Shown: piece by piece, positions 1-9,200 of the stretch | Layout of the letters: each line of letters starts with the position of its first letter | How positions within the stretch are numbered: position 1 is the stretch's first letter | Assembly (NCBI GenBank): GCA_031277855.1 | Contig: JAITLO010000044.1 | Span: 60,442 to 124,441, forward strand | Origin: Acidovorax sp. | GTDB lineage: Bacteria; Pseudomonadota; Gammaproteobacteria; Burkholderiales; Burkholderiaceae_C | DNA: 64,000 nt | Direction of reading: 5' to 3' | The notes under the pieces: generated by a model | The model's input: only the letters and a program-made list of their open reading frames with translations | Databases searched by the model: none | What the model was told of the DNA's origin: nothing | Position numbers and translations under genes: made by a program

Positions 1-420
1 GCCCGCTCGCTGCAAGACGGGCACAGCGCAGCACTGGCCCAGCTGACGCTGGCACGCTTCATCGAAGGCGGCCACCTCGGCGCCCATATCCGCACCATGC
101 GGGCCGTCTATGCCCAGCGCCGCGATCTGCTGGCCCAGTTGCTGCGCACCCATCTGGGCCATGTGCTGGAGCCTCAGGTACCTGCTGGTGGCATGCAGAT
201 GGCCTGCCATCTGTGTGGCCCGCTGTCCGAGACCCAGCTGCTCACGGCCGCAGCACGCGCGGGCATTGCACTGATCGGCCTTTCGAGCTTGTGCAGCGGC
301 ACAGCGCACCCTCCTGGCGTGCTGATGGGGTTTGCGGCCCACACGCCGATGGAGTTGGAGGCCGGTGTGCAGCAGTTGGCCCGGGCCCTTCGTACACGCC
401 CTCTATCGACGAACCGTTGA
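1..420 (+). CDS. MocR-type GntR/aminotransferase regulator, C-terminal part
   Basis: This is the last 139 residues of a protein whose start lies outside the window. The visible part matches the end of the class I aminotransferase-like domain of MocR/PdxR regulators: a FIEGGHLGAHIRTMRAVY segment followed by YAQRRD, then a small domain ending in AHTPMELEAGVQQLARAL. Such proteins have an N-terminal winged helix that binds DNA and a PLP-binding fold that senses amines or pyridoxal compounds. The DNA-binding half is not visible, so the regulator assignment rests on family resemblance. A stand-alone aminotransferase is the alternative. Confidence 0.75.
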   Translation, partial: ARSLQDGHSAALAQLTLARFIEGGHLGAHIRTMRAVYAQRRDLLAQLLRTHLGHVLEPQVPAGGMQMACHLCGPLSETQLLTAAARAGIALIGLSSLCSGTAHPPGVLMGFAAHTPMELEAGVQQLARALRTRPLSTNR

Positions 421-435
421 CCGCCCGTGCAAAAA

Positions 436-457
436 AAAGCTCCCCGAAGGGAGCTTT
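436..457 (-). terminator. Rho-independent terminator of the RRM gene
   Basis: A perfect 9-bp stem (436-444 with 449-457) closes a four-base loop that reads TTCG on the minus strand. It is followed on that strand by a run of eight T. It lies 66 bases beyond the stop of the minus-strand RRM gene. Confidence 0.85.
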
Positions 458-522
458 GGAACGCCTTGTCGCACCGGTGCTCACAGCAAGCGAGCACCGC
501 AGCGAGCAGTACGTTGTTTGGC

Positions 523-873
523 TTAGTAGCTGTTGCGGCCACCGCCGTAGCCGCCGCCGTTGCCACCGCGGAAACCACCGCCGTTGCCACGGAAGCCGCC
601 GCCGCCGAAGCCGCCGGGACGCTCTTCACGCGGACGGGCCACGTTGACGATCATGTTGCGGCCACCCCAGGGCTGCTCGTGCAGGCCTTCGATAGCGGCT
701 TGGGCTTCTGCATCGGAAGCCATTTCGACAAAGCCGAAGCCCTTGGAGCGGCCGGTATCGCGCTCCATCATGACCTTGGCGGAAGTGACAGTGCCGAACG
801 AGGCAAATTGCTGAGCCAGGTCGTCGTCACGGACAGAGTAAGAGAGATTACCGACGTAGAGTTTGTTGTTCAT
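523..873 (-). CDS. Glycine-rich RRM RNA-binding protein
   Basis: A 116-residue protein with one RNA recognition motif. RNP2 (KLYVGNLSY) is at residues 4-12 and RNP1 (SKGFGFVEM) at about 43-51. The C-terminus is a glycine/arginine-rich tail (GGGFRGNGGG type) like those of bacterial cold-inducible RNA-binding proteins. The ATG at 873 is chosen because it puts RNP2 directly at the N-terminus, as in the family; the longer open frame upstream adds unrelated sequence. Likely role: RNA chaperone or cold-stress RNA binding. A strong terminator follows. It sits next to infA on the same strand. Confidence 0.9.
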   Translation of the reverse strand: MNNKLYVGNLSYSVRDDDLAQQFASFGTVTSAKVMMERDTGRSKGFGFVEMASDAEAQAAIEGLHEQPWGGRNMIVNVARPREERPGGFGGGGFRGNGGGFRGGNGGGYGGGRNSY

Positions 874-968
874 GCTTGAACTTTCAGGGGGAAAAGACCA
901 GTGCTTGCTATTGCAGCACCGGACATGGGGCAGTGGCGGCATCCGTTACCGGATGCCGCCACCCGAAA

Positions 969-1229
969 TTAGCGACGTCGAGGTGCCGAGGGAGCGGCGC
1001 CCGAGCGGGTTTCAATATGGCGGAAGGTGATACGGCCCTTGGTCAGGTCATAGGGCGACATTTCCAGCGAGACCTTGTCCCCGGCCAGAATGCGGATGCG
1101 GAATTTGCGCATTTTGCCGCCAGTGTAAGCAACCAGAGAGTGTCCGTTTTCCAGCGTCACGCGAAAACGCGAATCCGGCAGCACTTCCATCACCTGCCCG
1201 CGCATTTCGATGAGGTCTTCTTTTGACAT
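969..1229 (-). CDS. infA: Translation initiation factor IF-1
   Basis: An 86-residue S1/OB-fold protein. The N-terminus [19 protein letters not shown] and the core [31 protein letters not shown] are diagnostic of IF-1, which binds the 30S A site during initiation. The ATG at 1229 has a good AAGGA site upstream. The protein is longer than the usual 72 residues because of a basic tail ending in APRRR, as in the extra IF-1 form common in Burkholderiales. It is not next to ribosomal protein genes here, so it may be a second infA copy. That copy number is inferred, not seen. Confidence 0.95.
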   Translation of the reverse strand: MSKEDLIEMRGQVMEVLPDSRFRVTLENGHSLVAYTGGKMRKFRIRILAGDKVSLEMSPYDLTKGRITFRHIETRSGAAPSAPRRR

Positions 1230-1795
1230 TATTGATCCTTGTAATGATGGAAAACGTAAAGCGGCGCCGCGCATTCAGACATGGCGTTGCCACGCAGCGG
1301 CTGTGCCAGCGCTTTCCTGGTGGAGGCAGCCGTAGCAGTCAATGCAGCAGCTCCAAGCAATATCCGGACCTGCGCGCTGTAGGGCAGCAGATGCTTGGCG
1401 GCATGGCAGCCGCAGGGCTCGGGGAGAAATCAGGAACCAGCCAGTGCCTGCCGTTGGCAGAAAAAGCGAGAGAGAAAAAGGCGGTGTGGTTCAACAACAG
1501 TCCACGTCGACCTGCACCGACGCGTTAAGGAGAGCTTGCAACAAGCTGCGCTGCACACAAGCGTGAGCGCGGCATGCCCCGAGTCCAGTAAAAAAGAAAA
1601 AGGGGAAATGCAATGACCGGCGACTCAGAACTCGCACGGCAGAAACTGGGAGCACCGCCTGAAACGATGGGCCTGCGGCATCTGCGCAGCGCAGATACGA
1701 GGCCAAAAAAATGCTTCACAAAACCATATGGTTTTTTCTGCACTATGGGATTATAGCAGCAGGCCTTTGCACCTTGCGTGCCTTGCGCCTGACCG
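1230..1795. other. Intergenic region, no gene recognised
   Basis: About 566 bases between infA and the ankyrin gene. Open frames here are short, lack good ribosome sites and show no family motifs. The region should contain the infA promoter. A 16-base palindrome at 1720-1735 (AAAACCATATGGTTTT) lies downstream of the ankyrin gene; it has no loop, so it is not a convincing terminator and could be a protein site. Confidence 0.4.
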
Positions 1796-2491
1796 CTACC
1801 ACTGCCCTCGCCCAGGCCTGCGCGCCCGCACCGTGGTGGACAGCAATTGGACCATGTACTCACGCTCGGACTTGCGGGCAAAGTCCACGGCCGTCAGCCC
1901 CTGCTGGTTGCGCAGGCTGACGTCGGCCCCCTCTTCAATCAGCAGCTTGACCATGGCCTCGCTGGAATACTGGGCCGCCAGCATCAGCGGCGTGCTGCCA
2001 TTGGGTGAGGCCGCGTCGATATAGGCACTTTCCTCCAGCAGATAGGCCGCAATCTCCACGCTGTGCGCCAACCCGGCCGAGGCCGCGTAATGCAGCGGCG
2101 CCCAGCCTTCGCGGTTGACATCGGCATCCAGTGCCACCAGCTTTTTGACCAGCTCCAGATTGCCCCGGATGGCCGCAAGCATCAGCGGCGTCTCACCCTG
2201 GCGGTTGGGCAGATTCACATCAATGCCCGGCACCTGCAGCAACTCGTCCACCACACGCCAGGACTCCTGGCGTATGGCCAATGTCAGACCCGTGCGGCCG
2301 CGCTCGTCCGGGGTATTGGGGTTGAAACCGCGCAGCAGCTGGGTCATCACACCGCGGTAGTTGTCGCGCATCACCGCGGCAAAAAAATCGGCGCTTGCCT
2401 CTGCTGCTGCGTCGGCATGCAGCAGACCGCACCCGCCCGCGCTGAGGGCCAGTGCGGCCATGGTCTGCAGGCTGCGGCGGCGATCCATCAT
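1796..2491 (-). CDS. Exported ankyrin-repeat protein
   Basis: A 231-residue protein with an N-terminal signal-like segment (positively charged start, hydrophobic stretch 9-30) followed by at least four ankyrin repeats. Repeat landmarks visible are GRTGLTLAIRQ, GETPLMLAAIRGN, WAPLHYAASAG and GSTPLMLAAQYSS. Ankyrin repeats bind proteins; here the domain would act in the periplasm. The start overlaps the tatD-family stop codon by four bases (ATGA), so the two genes are translationally coupled. The specific partner is unknown. ATG codons at 2491 and 2488 are adjacent and either could be used. Confidence 0.85.
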   Translation of the reverse strand: MMDRRRSLQTMAALALSAGGCGLLHADAAAEASADFFAAVMRDNYRGVMTQLLRGFNPNTPDERGRTGLTLAIRQESWRVVDELLQVPGIDVNLPNRQGETPLMLAAIRGNLELVKKLVALDADVNREGWAPLHYAASAGLAHSVEIAAYLLEESAYIDAASPNGSTPLMLAAQYSSEAMVKLLIEEGADVSLRNQQGLTAVDFARKSEREYMVQLLSTTVRARRPGRGQW

Positions 2492-3294
2492 GCGGTGACA
2501 CCGGCAAACAGCCGGTCGAAATTGGCGCTGGTGATCTGCCCCACCTCTTCGGCGCTGATGCCACGCAACTGGGCCACCTGCTGGGCCACATGGGGCACAT
2601 AGGAAGGATTGTTGGTCTTGCCACGGTAGGGCACAGGCGCCAGATAGGGGCTATCGGTTTCTATCAACATGCGGTCCAGCGGAATATAGGCGGCAACATC
2701 GCGCAAATCCTGCGCGTTCTTGAACGTGAGAATGCCAGAGAACGAGATGTAGTAGCCAATGTCCAGCGCGGCCTTGGCCACTTCCATGCTTTCGGTAAAG
2801 CAGTGGAACACGCCTCCGGCCTGGCCGGCCGCACCGTCTTCGCCCTCTTCCCGCAGTATGGTCAAGGTGTCGGCAGAAGATGCGCGGGTGTGAATGACCA
2901 GCGGTTTCTGGCAGGCCCGTGCAGCGCGGATATGGGTGCGAAAACGCTCGCGTTGCCATTCCAGGTCGGCAATCGTGCGGCCGCCCTTGCGGTCTTCCAT
3001 GCCGTAGTAATCCAGGCCGGTCTCGCCAATGCCCACCACGCGTGGCAAGGCGGCGCGTTCCACCAAGTCTTGCACGCTGGGCTCGGTCATGTCTTCGGTA
3101 TCGGGGTGCACGCCCACCGTGCACCACAGATTGTCATGGGCCGTGGCCAGGCCATGCACCGTGGGGAACTCTTCCATGGTGCAGGAAATGCACAGCGCCC
3201 GCGTGACCTGTGCCTGCTGCATGGCGGACAGAATCTCGGGCAGCTTGGCTTGCAGTTCGGGAAAACTCAGGTGGCAGTGCGAATCGGTAAACAT
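2488..3294 (-). CDS. TatD-family metal-dependent deoxyribonuclease
   Basis: A 268-residue amidohydrolase-fold protein. The metal-binding FTDSHCHL motif is at residues 2-9, followed by VGVHPD, GIGETGLDYYG, a LVIHTR strand, FHCFTE and the IETDSPYLAP motif near the C-terminus. All expected metal ligands of the TatD/YcfH/YjjV family appear present, so the enzyme should be active as a Mg-dependent 3'-5' DNA exonuclease or repair nuclease. It overlaps the ankyrin gene downstream. Which E. coli paralogue it corresponds to cannot be decided from the sequence alone. Confidence 0.92.
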   Translation of the reverse strand: MFTDSHCHLSFPELQAKLPEILSAMQQAQVTRALCISCTMEEFPTVHGLATAHDNLWCTVGVHPDTEDMTEPSVQDLVERAALPRVVGIGETGLDYYGMEDRKGGRTIADLEWQRERFRTHIRAARACQKPLVIHTRASSADTLTILREEGEDGAAGQAGGVFHCFTESMEVAKAALDIGYYISFSGILTFKNAQDLRDVAAYIPLDRMLIETDSPYLAPVPYRGKTNNPSYVPHVAQQVAQLRGISAEEVGQITSANFDRLFAGVTA

Positions 3295-3473
3295 GGAGTC
3301 TCAAAAAACAGCGCCTTGCAGGCAAGCCGACATTGTCTACCGAGATGTTGGCAATTTGCAGGTGGACCAAGCACCGACCTTGGCCAAGCAAGGCTCTTGC
3401 ACCACCCCTTGCAGCCCTTTCTCTCCTTGAGGAGACAAAGGCCTGCCGCCCTGCTCTTTGGGGATGTTCTATT

Positions 3474-3971
3474 TCAGCGCCGCTTGAGCACCACCAGCAA
3501 CAGCAAGGCGATGAGCGCAAAGCAGATAAAAGACCAGTTGGCAATCGAGCCACCCAGCAAGGTCCAGTCCACGGCCGCGCAGTCGCCCGAGCCACGGAAG
3601 ATCATGGGGATGGACCGGCTGATGGGGTAGTTTTCAATCATGCCGTAGAAGTCGCGGCCGCAGCTGGCGAATTCGGGCGGATACCACTGCAACCAGCTTT
3701 GGCGCGCGGCCACAAAAGCGCCGAAGCCGCTGGCCAGCAGCGCCAGCACGCTCCAGCCCAAGTACCACCCCTTGCGGGCATTCAAACTGGCCAGGCCGGT
3801 GAAAACTGCCACAGCCACCAGCGCATAGCGCTGCACGATGCACATGGGGCAAGGCTCCAGGCCTTGCGCATGTTGCAGGTACAGGCCAAAGGCCAGCATG
3901 GCCACGCAGGCCGCGCAGATCAGGGCCAGCACACGGCGCGGGGCCTGGCTGAGGGTGTGTACAAGCTGCAT
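3474..3971 (-). CDS. dsbB: Disulfide bond formation protein B
   Basis: A 165-residue four-helix inner-membrane protein that reoxidises periplasmic DsbA and passes electrons to quinone. The first redox pair is CPMC (Cys41/Cys44) after the first two transmembrane helices, next to the conserved QRYAL segment. The second pair comes from the periplasmic loop with SCGRDFY and SGDCAAVDW. The ATG at 3971 is preferred because AAGG sits six bases upstream; an in-frame ATG lies two codons earlier (3977). It stands between the TatD gene and cysA with no obvious functional link. Confidence 0.93.
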   Translation of the reverse strand: MQLVHTLSQAPRRVLALICAACVAMLAFGLYLQHAQGLEPCPMCIVQRYALVAVAVFTGLASLNARKGWYLGWSVLALLASGFGAFVAARQSWLQWYPPEFASCGRDFYGMIENYPISRSIPMIFRGSGDCAAVDWTLLGGSIANWSFICFALIALLLLVVLKRR

Positions 3972-4027
3972 GCTCATCCTTGTTGTTGGGGCAGGCCTGT
4001 ATGCCCTGCCCCATGCAGAACACACTC

Positions 4028-5155
4028 TCAGATCCCGGCGGCCTCGTCCACAAACACCTTGGCGCGGCGGGGGGTGACCACCAGGGTCTCGCCTTCGCGC
4101 AGCGCCATGTCGTGAAACTGCTGGGCCGGGATCTGGGCCTCGATCAAATGATCCTCGCCTCCATTGTCCGCTGCTTGGGTGCTGTCGGCCGGAATAAGTT
4201 CCAAGCGCGCAATCGGCCCCACCACAATGGCGCGCGCCAGCTGCACCACGATGCCTGTGGGCCGGCCTTGCAGGTCCAGATTCTGGCCTGGCGAATAGCG
4301 CTCCACATCCAGATCATGCGGGCGCACATAGGCAAAGGCCTTGGAGTTGGTGCTGCCTACCGCTTCCTGGCTTTCCAGCTGCAGCCCCTCGTCCAGATAG
4401 ACATGGCCTTCGCTGGCCCTGCCCTGGAACAGATTCACATCGCCCAGAAAACCATACACAAACGGGCTGGCCGGGTTGTCCCAGACCTGCTGGGGCGTGC
4501 CCTCTTGCTCGATCTTGCCCTGGTTGATGACGACCACGCGGTCGGCCACTTCCAGCGCTTCCTCTTGGTCGTGGGTGACGAAGATGGAGGTCACATGCAG
4601 CTCGTCATGCAGGCGGCGCAGCCAGCGGCGCAGTTCCTTGCGCACCTTGGCGTCCAGCGCACCAAAGGGCTCGTCCAGCAGCAACACCTTGGGCTCCACC
4701 GCCAGCGCGCGGGCCAGGGCAATGCGCTGGCGCTGGCCACCCGACAGCTGCGAGGGAAAGCGGTCGGCAATCCAATCGAGCTGCACCAGCTTCAAGAGGC
4801 TCATCACCTTTTCCTTGATCTGGGCCTCGCTAGGGCGCTCGCGCCGCGGCTTGACGCGCAGGCCAAAGGCCACGTTCTCAAAAACGGTCATGTGGCGGAA
4901 CAGCGCGTAGTGCTGGAAGACAAAGCCCACGTTGCGCTCGCGCACATGCACATCGGTGGTGTCTGCACCGCTGAAGTGGATGCTGCCCACATCGGGGGTT
5001 TCCAGGCCGGCGATGATGCGCAACAGCGTGGTCTTGCCGCAGCCCGACGGGCCCAGCAGCGCGATCAGCTCGCCCGATTGGATATCGAGGCTGACATCGC
5101 GCAGGGCCTGGAAGTCGCCGAACTGCTTGCTGACGTTGCGGATTTCAATGCTCAT
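4028..5155 (-). CDS. cysA: Sulfate/thiosulfate import ATP-binding protein
   Basis: A 375-residue ABC ATPase. Walker A (GPSGCGKTT) is at residues 35-43, followed by the LSGGQRQR signature, Walker B ([12 protein letters not shown]) and the switch histidine in [11 protein letters not shown]-terminal TOBE-like region follows ([13 protein letters not shown] onward). It powers the CysTW permease. It is the last gene of the minus-strand order sbp-cysT-cysW-cysA, with a 31-base gap after cysW. The family match is strong across the whole length. Confidence 0.96.
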   Translation of the reverse strand: MSIEIRNVSKQFGDFQALRDVSLDIQSGELIALLGPSGCGKTTLLRIIAGLETPDVGSIHFSGADTTDVHVRERNVGFVFQHYALFRHMTVFENVAFGLRVKPRRERPSEAQIKEKVMSLLKLVQLDWIADRFPSQLSGGQRQRIALARALAVEPKVLLLDEPFGALDAKVRKELRRWLRRLHDELHVTSIFVTHDQEEALEVADRVVVINQGKIEQEGTPQQVWDNPASPFVYGFLGDVNLFQGRASEGHVYLDEGLQLESQEAVGSTNSKAFAYVRPHDLDVERYSPGQNLDLQGRPTGIVVQLARAIVVGPIARLELIPADSTQAADNGGEDHLIEAQIPAQQFHDMALREGETLVVTPRRAKVFVDEAAGI

Positions 5156-5186
5156 GGTGTTCTCGAATTCGGTTGCAAAGCCCGCC

Positions 5187-6215
5187 TCAGGGCTGGGCCG
5201 TCACAGGGGTCGGGCGCTCGGGCGGCAGCGCAGAGGCGGCCTGGCGTTGCTGCTCGGCCTTCCATTCGGCCACGGTCTTGATGACCAGCGTCACCAGGGC
5301 CAACAGCGCCAGCAGCGAGGCAGCGGCAAACGCGGCCACGGACTGGTATTCGTTGTAGAGAATTTCGACATGCAGCGGGATGGTGTTGGTCTGGCCCCGG
5401 ATATGGCCGGACACCACCGACACCGCACCGAACTCGCCCATGGCGCGGGCGTTGCACAGAATCACGCCATACAGCAACCCCCACTTGATATTGGGCAGGG
5501 TCACATGCCAGAAGGTCTGCCAGCCGCTGGCTCCCAGCACGATGGCGGCCTGCTCTTCGTCATTGCCCTGGGCCTGCATCAGCGGAATCAGCTCGCGGGC
5601 AATAAAGGGGAAGGTGACGAAGACGGTGGCCAGCACAATGCCAGGCACAGCAAAGATGATCTTGATCTCCGGGATGGTGAAGCTCAGCGACCACAGCCTG
5701 AAGGTGTGCGGCTCCGCCAGCCATGGCCCCAGCCAGCCGTTGGCACCAAATACCAGCACATACATCAGGCCGGCCACCACGGGCGAGATGGAAAACGGCA
5801 GATCGATCAGCGTGGTCAAGAACGCCTTGCCCTTGAACTCGTACTTGGCAATGCACCAGGCAGCCGCCACGCCAAACACCAGGTTCAGTGGCACGGCAAT
5901 GACGGCAGTGATCAGCGTCAGCTGGATGGCGGACCAGGCATCGGGCTCGCGCAGGCCTTCCAGATAGGCCGCCCAGCCTTTGCGCAGCGCCTCGGTGAAC
6001 ACGGCGGCCAGCGGCAGCACCAGAAACAGGGCGATAAAAGTCAGGGCAATGCCAATCAGCACCCAGCGCACGGCACGTGGCTCGGTGGTGGTCAGCTTCT
6101 CGGGTTTGCTGCCCTTCTTGGGCGCGGTCAGCCTATAGGCCAGCAGCACCAGCACCACCATGGCTGCCAGCACCTTGAACAAAAAGTAATGCTGCTCGGT
6201 AAAGTTCAGATTCAT
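5187..6215 (-). CDS. cysW: Sulfate ABC transporter permease CysW
   Basis: A 342-residue permease with about six transmembrane helices and the EAA loop of binding-protein-dependent permeases (residues near [15 protein letters not shown]). Sequences such as [15 protein letters not shown] and [18 protein letters not shown] are typical of CysW. It is about 50 residues longer than E. coli CysW: an extra N-terminal hydrophobic helix and linker (residues 1-55) and a proline-rich C-terminal tail account for this. The start overlaps the cysT stop by four bases (ATGA). Confidence 0.95.
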   Translation of the reverse strand: MNLNFTEQHYFLFKVLAAMVVLVLLAYRLTAPKKGSKPEKLTTTEPRAVRWVLIGIALTFIALFLVLPLAAVFTEALRKGWAAYLEGLREPDAWSAIQLTLITAVIAVPLNLVFGVAAAWCIAKYEFKGKAFLTTLIDLPFSISPVVAGLMYVLVFGANGWLGPWLAEPHTFRLWSLSFTIPEIKIIFAVPGIVLATVFVTFPFIARELIPLMQAQGNDEEQAAIVLGASGWQTFWHVTLPNIKWGLLYGVILCNARAMGEFGAVSVVSGHIRGQTNTIPLHVEILYNEYQSVAAFAAASLLALLALVTLVIKTVAEWKAEQQRQAASALPPERPTPVTAQP

Positions 6216-7111
6216 GCCGGCGCTCCCGAATGGCGACGCTGCCAGGCTTGCAGCGCGTTGATGACCAGCAGCATCACAAAGGAGAAGATGAGCATCACCA
6301 CGGCCACGGCGGTGGCGCCTGCATAGTCGTATTGCTCCAGCTTGCCAATGATGATCAGCGGGGTGATTTCCGAGATCATGGGCATGTTGCCGGCGATGAA
6401 GATCACCGAGCCGTATTCACCCAGTGCCCGCGCAAATGCCATGGCAAAGCCGGTGAGCAGCGCGGGCGTGATGGCGGGCAGTATGACCTTGTAGAAAATC
6501 TGCCAGCGCGAAGCGCCCAGGCTGGTGGCGGCCTCTTCCAGTTCTTTTTCAGAGTCTTCCAGCACCGGCTGCACCGTGCGCACCACAAAAGGCAGGCCGA
6601 TAAAAATCAGCGCAATCACCACCCCATTGGGGTTGAAGGCCAGTTGGATGCCCAGCGGCTCCAGGTACTGGCCTACCCAGCCATTGCCGGCCAGCAAGGC
6701 GGTGAGCGAGATGCCAGCCACGGCCGTGGGCAGGGCAAATGGCAGATCGACCAGGGCGTCCACCACTTTCTTGCCGGGGAACTGGTAGCGCACCAGCACC
6801 CAGGCCACCAGCAGGCCAAACACCAGGTTCACCAGCGCGGCCAGAAAGCTGGCGCCAAAGGTCAGCTGATAGGAAGCCAGCACGCGCGGCGCAGTCACCG
6901 CCTCCCAGAACTGGGGCCAGGTGAGGGTAAAGGTTTTGAACAGCAGTGCCGACAGCGGGATCAGCACGATGATGCTCAGATAAAACAGCGTATAGCCCAG
7001 CGTCAACCCGAAGCCGGGCAGAACGCGCTTGGCGCCCCCACCCCGGCGCGCCCCAGAGGGTGCGAAGGTGGTGGCGCCAGGCGCTGGGCTGGAAGGAGTC
7101 GCAGCGGACAT
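6212..7111 (-). CDS. cysT: Sulfate ABC transporter permease CysT
   Basis: A 299-residue integral membrane permease (also called CysU). The conserved [15 protein letters not shown] and [19 protein letters not shown] segments identify the CysT branch, and the EAA-type motif is in [17 protein letters not shown] short serine/alanine/proline-rich cytoplasmic N-terminus of about 30 residues precedes the first helix. It is coupled to cysW by an ATGA overlap and follows the binding-protein gene after 56 bases with no terminator between, which supports one operon. Confidence 0.95.
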   Translation of the reverse strand: MSAATPSSPAPGATTFAPSGARRGGGAKRVLPGFGLTLGYTLFYLSIIVLIPLSALLFKTFTLTWPQFWEAVTAPRVLASYQLTFGASFLAALVNLVFGLLVAWVLVRYQFPGKKVVDALVDLPFALPTAVAGISLTALLAGNGWVGQYLEPLGIQLAFNPNGVVIALIFIGLPFVVRTVQPVLEDSEKELEEAATSLGASRWQIFYKVILPAITPALLTGFAMAFARALGEYGSVIFIAGNMPMISEITPLIIIGKLEQYDYAGATAVAVVMLIFSFVMLLVINALQAWQRRHSGAPA

Positions 7112-7167
7112 GGAGCTTTCCTGGCAGCCGAGTGATGGTGGTTTTTAAATGTGTGGCGATGCGGGGC

Positions 7168-8169
7168 TTACTTGCCGGGCGTGTAGATCTGGTCGAACTT
7201 GCCGCCATCGTTGAAGTGGGTCTTCTGCGCCTCGGCCAGCGAGCCAAAGTATTTGCCCACGGTGAACTGCTTGAGCGGCTTGAACTGGTCGGCATGCTTT
7301 TTCAGCACCGCTTCGGAGCGCGGGCGAATCGCGTGCTTGGCTGCGATCTCCTGGGCCTCGTCGGAGTACAGATAGTCCAGATAGGCCTTGGCCAGCTCAC
7401 CGCTGCCCTTTTTCTTGGCGGTGCGTTCGACCACGGCCACGGGGTTTTCCGCGACGATGGACACGCCGGGGTAGACGGCATCGACCTTGCCCTTACCGAA
7501 CTCGCGCTCCACCGAGATCACTTCCGACTCGAAGGTGATCAAGACGTCACCAATATTGCGCTGCAAAAAAATACTGGTCGCATCGCGGCCGCCCTTGCCC
7601 AGCACCGGCACGTTTTTGTAGAGCTGCTTGACGAACTCCTGGGCCTGGGCATCTGTGCCACCGGCCTCACGCACCGAGCCCCAGGCTGCCAGATAGGCGT
7701 AACGGCCATTGCCACCAGTCTTGGGGTTGACCACCACCACCTTCACATCGGGGCGGGTCAGGTCTTTCCAGTCCTTGATGTTCTTGGGATTGCCATTGCG
7801 CACCAGGAACAACATGGTCGAGGTGGTGGGCGAAGCATCATGCGGGAACTTCTTGTTCCAGTCCTTGGCCACGACGCCGTTTTGGGCCAGGAAGTCCACG
7901 TCGGTGGTGGTGTTGAAGGTCACCACATCGGCATCCAGGCCGTCATTCACGGCACGCGCCTGGGCGCTGGAGCCGCCGTGGGACTGGTCCACCTTCACAT
8001 CCTTGCCGGTGGTTTTTTTGTAGTGGGCCACAAAGGCTTGGTTGTAGTCCTTGTAGAACTCACGTGCCACGTCATAGGAGACGTTGAGCAGCTGTTCCTG
8101 GGCCGATGCCATGCCGCCGGCAGCCAGTGCCAGGGTGGCCAAAAGGGTTTTGAGCTTCCAAGCGGTCAT
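7168..8169 (-). CDS. sbp: Periplasmic sulfate-binding protein
   Basis: A 333-residue periplasmic binding protein with a signal peptide (about residues 1-23, cleavage after GGMASA). The mature N-terminus LLNVSYDVAREFYKDYN and the DQSHGGSSAQARAVNDGLDADVVTFN stretch match the sulfate-binding Sbp/CysP family, where the SHGGSS loop contacts the anion. It heads the cysTWA operon. The AT-rich upstream stretch at about 8235-8280 is a plausible CysB-type control region, but no specific site can be proven by eye. A second sulfate-binding homologue lies at 35243-36268. Confidence 0.95.
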   Translation of the reverse strand: MTAWKLKTLLATLALAAGGMASAQEQLLNVSYDVAREFYKDYNQAFVAHYKKTTGKDVKVDQSHGGSSAQARAVNDGLDADVVTFNTTTDVDFLAQNGVVAKDWNKKFPHDASPTTSTMLFLVRNGNPKNIKDWKDLTRPDVKVVVVNPKTGGNGRYAYLAAWGSVREAGGTDAQAQEFVKQLYKNVPVLGKGGRDATSIFLQRNIGDVLITFESEVISVEREFGKGKVDAVYPGVSIVAENPVAVVERTAKKKGSGELAKAYLDYLYSDEAQEIAAKHAIRPRSEAVLKKHADQFKPLKQFTVGKYFGSLAEAQKTHFNDGGKFDQIYTPGK

Positions 8170-8279
8170 AAGTCCTTGCCTTCGACATGTGTCGTTTTGT
8201 TTGGTAGTGCAAGCATTGTGAAGACAGGTCTTTAGAACTCAAAAGAATATATTTTTCTTAATAAATCAAATTTTGGAAT

Positions 8280-8480
8280 ATGAGGAGGTTTTTTCTGCGC
8301 CCATCACGACAGACAGCCAATCGGCCTTAGCAAGGCTGCTATCGGCGCGACGATGGTGTTGCGTGCACGGCCTTGGACATCCATCCCCACGGCACTGTGC
8401 AAATGGCAAGATTCTCCGAGGGGGAGGCTGTGGACCAGCCTCATTCGCGGCAGGCGGTGCAAACCCCCTGCCGCTTTTTT
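8280..8480 (+). ncRNA. Candidate small RNA ending at an orphan terminator
   Basis: No plus-strand protein gene is evident here, yet a good plus-strand terminator lies at 8448-8480. A second compact hairpin (GAGGCTG, five-base loop, CAGCCTC) precedes it at about 8424-8442. Two adjacent hairpins with a final U-tract suit a small RNA transcribed away from the sbp promoter region, ending inside the tail of the hydrolase gene. The 5' end is a guess and no promoter was identified with confidence. It may instead be a terminator protecting the hydrolase gene from read-through. Confidence 0.3.
8448..8480 (+). terminator. Orphan plus-strand terminator
   Basis: GCGGCAGG and CCTGCCGC form an 8-bp GC-rich stem, with a ten-base loop plus extra C residues, followed by six T. 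The U-tract is on the plus strand only and overlaps the stop codon of the minus-strand hydrolase gene. Both neighbouring genes are on the minus strand, so the transcript it terminates is not explained. Confidence 0.6.
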
Positions 8481-9063
8481 AGGCCACGGCTTGTGCGGCA
8501 GCTGGCAGGGCCACGGCATCGGCAGCCTGCTGGGCCTCTTGCCGCAGCGATTGCAACAAGGCCCAGCCCAGGGGCCAGTGGCCATGGCCAGATTCCACAT
8601 TGATATGGCCGGCATCTTGCAGGCGCACAAACTCGCTGCCCCAACCGCGCGCATAGGCACCGGCCAGGCGCACCGGGCAATAGGGATCGGTATTGCTGGC
8701 CACCACCAGGCTGCGATAGGGCAGTGGCTCGGCCGGCACGGGCGCAAAGTCCGCCAGCGCCCCTCTGCGCTCCGGGTCAGCCGGCGCCACCAGCAAGGCG
8801 CTCTGCACCTGGGCGGCTGCTGCAGCCCCCAGATGCACGGTGGTGATGCAGCCCAGGCTGTGGGCAACGACCACCACGGGCTCGGGCCGCGAAAGAATCA
8901 ATTGCTCCAGCGCCCTCACCCAGTCGGCGCGGCGCGGGGTGTACCAGTCCTCCTGCAGCACACGCTCGGCATCGGGCAGTTGAGCCTGCCACAGGCTTTG
9001 CCAATGGCCCGGACCCGAATTCCTCCAGCCGGGGACGATGATGGTGCGAATGTGCTGCGGCAT
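8479..9063 (-). CDS. RBBP9/YdeN-family serine hydrolase
   Basis: A 194-residue alpha/beta hydrolase. The N-terminal TIIVPGWRNSGPGHWQSLW and the nucleophile elbow AHSLGC (Ser69) are typical of the RBBP9/YdeN family. The histidine is in the DAGHINVESGHGHWPLGW segment and an acid is available in the SNTDPYCPV loop. These small cytosolic serine hydrolases have poorly known substrates, probably esters. It appears monocistronic between the sbp region and the LysR gene. Confidence 0.85.
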   Translation of the reverse strand: MPQHIRTIIVPGWRNSGPGHWQSLWQAQLPDAERVLQEDWYTPRRADWVRALEQLILSRPEPVVVVAHSLGCITTVHLGAAAAAQVQSALLVAPADPERRGALADFAPVPAEPLPYRSLVVASNTDPYCPVRLAGAYARGWGSEFVRLQDAGHINVESGHGHWPLGWALLQSLRQEAQQAADAVALPAAAQAVA

Positions 9064-9200
9064 GCCAAGTCTCCTTGGCGCAGATTGTCAGCAAGGGCCG
9101 CTCTATTCCCAACAACGGATTTTTTGTTTTCTTATGGGCATATAGAAAGATTCCACCGAGTGCGTGTCTACACCACCTCCTACGGTGCACATGGGGGAGG

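Noticed and set aside
1720..1735. AT-rich palindrome AAAACCATATGGTTTT as a terminator of the ankyrin gene
   Set aside because: It has no loop bases, so it cannot fold as an intrinsic terminator hairpin.
4932..6326. 464-codon plus-strand frame opposite cysA/cysW
   Set aside because: Antisense to two complete transporter genes, no recognised domain.
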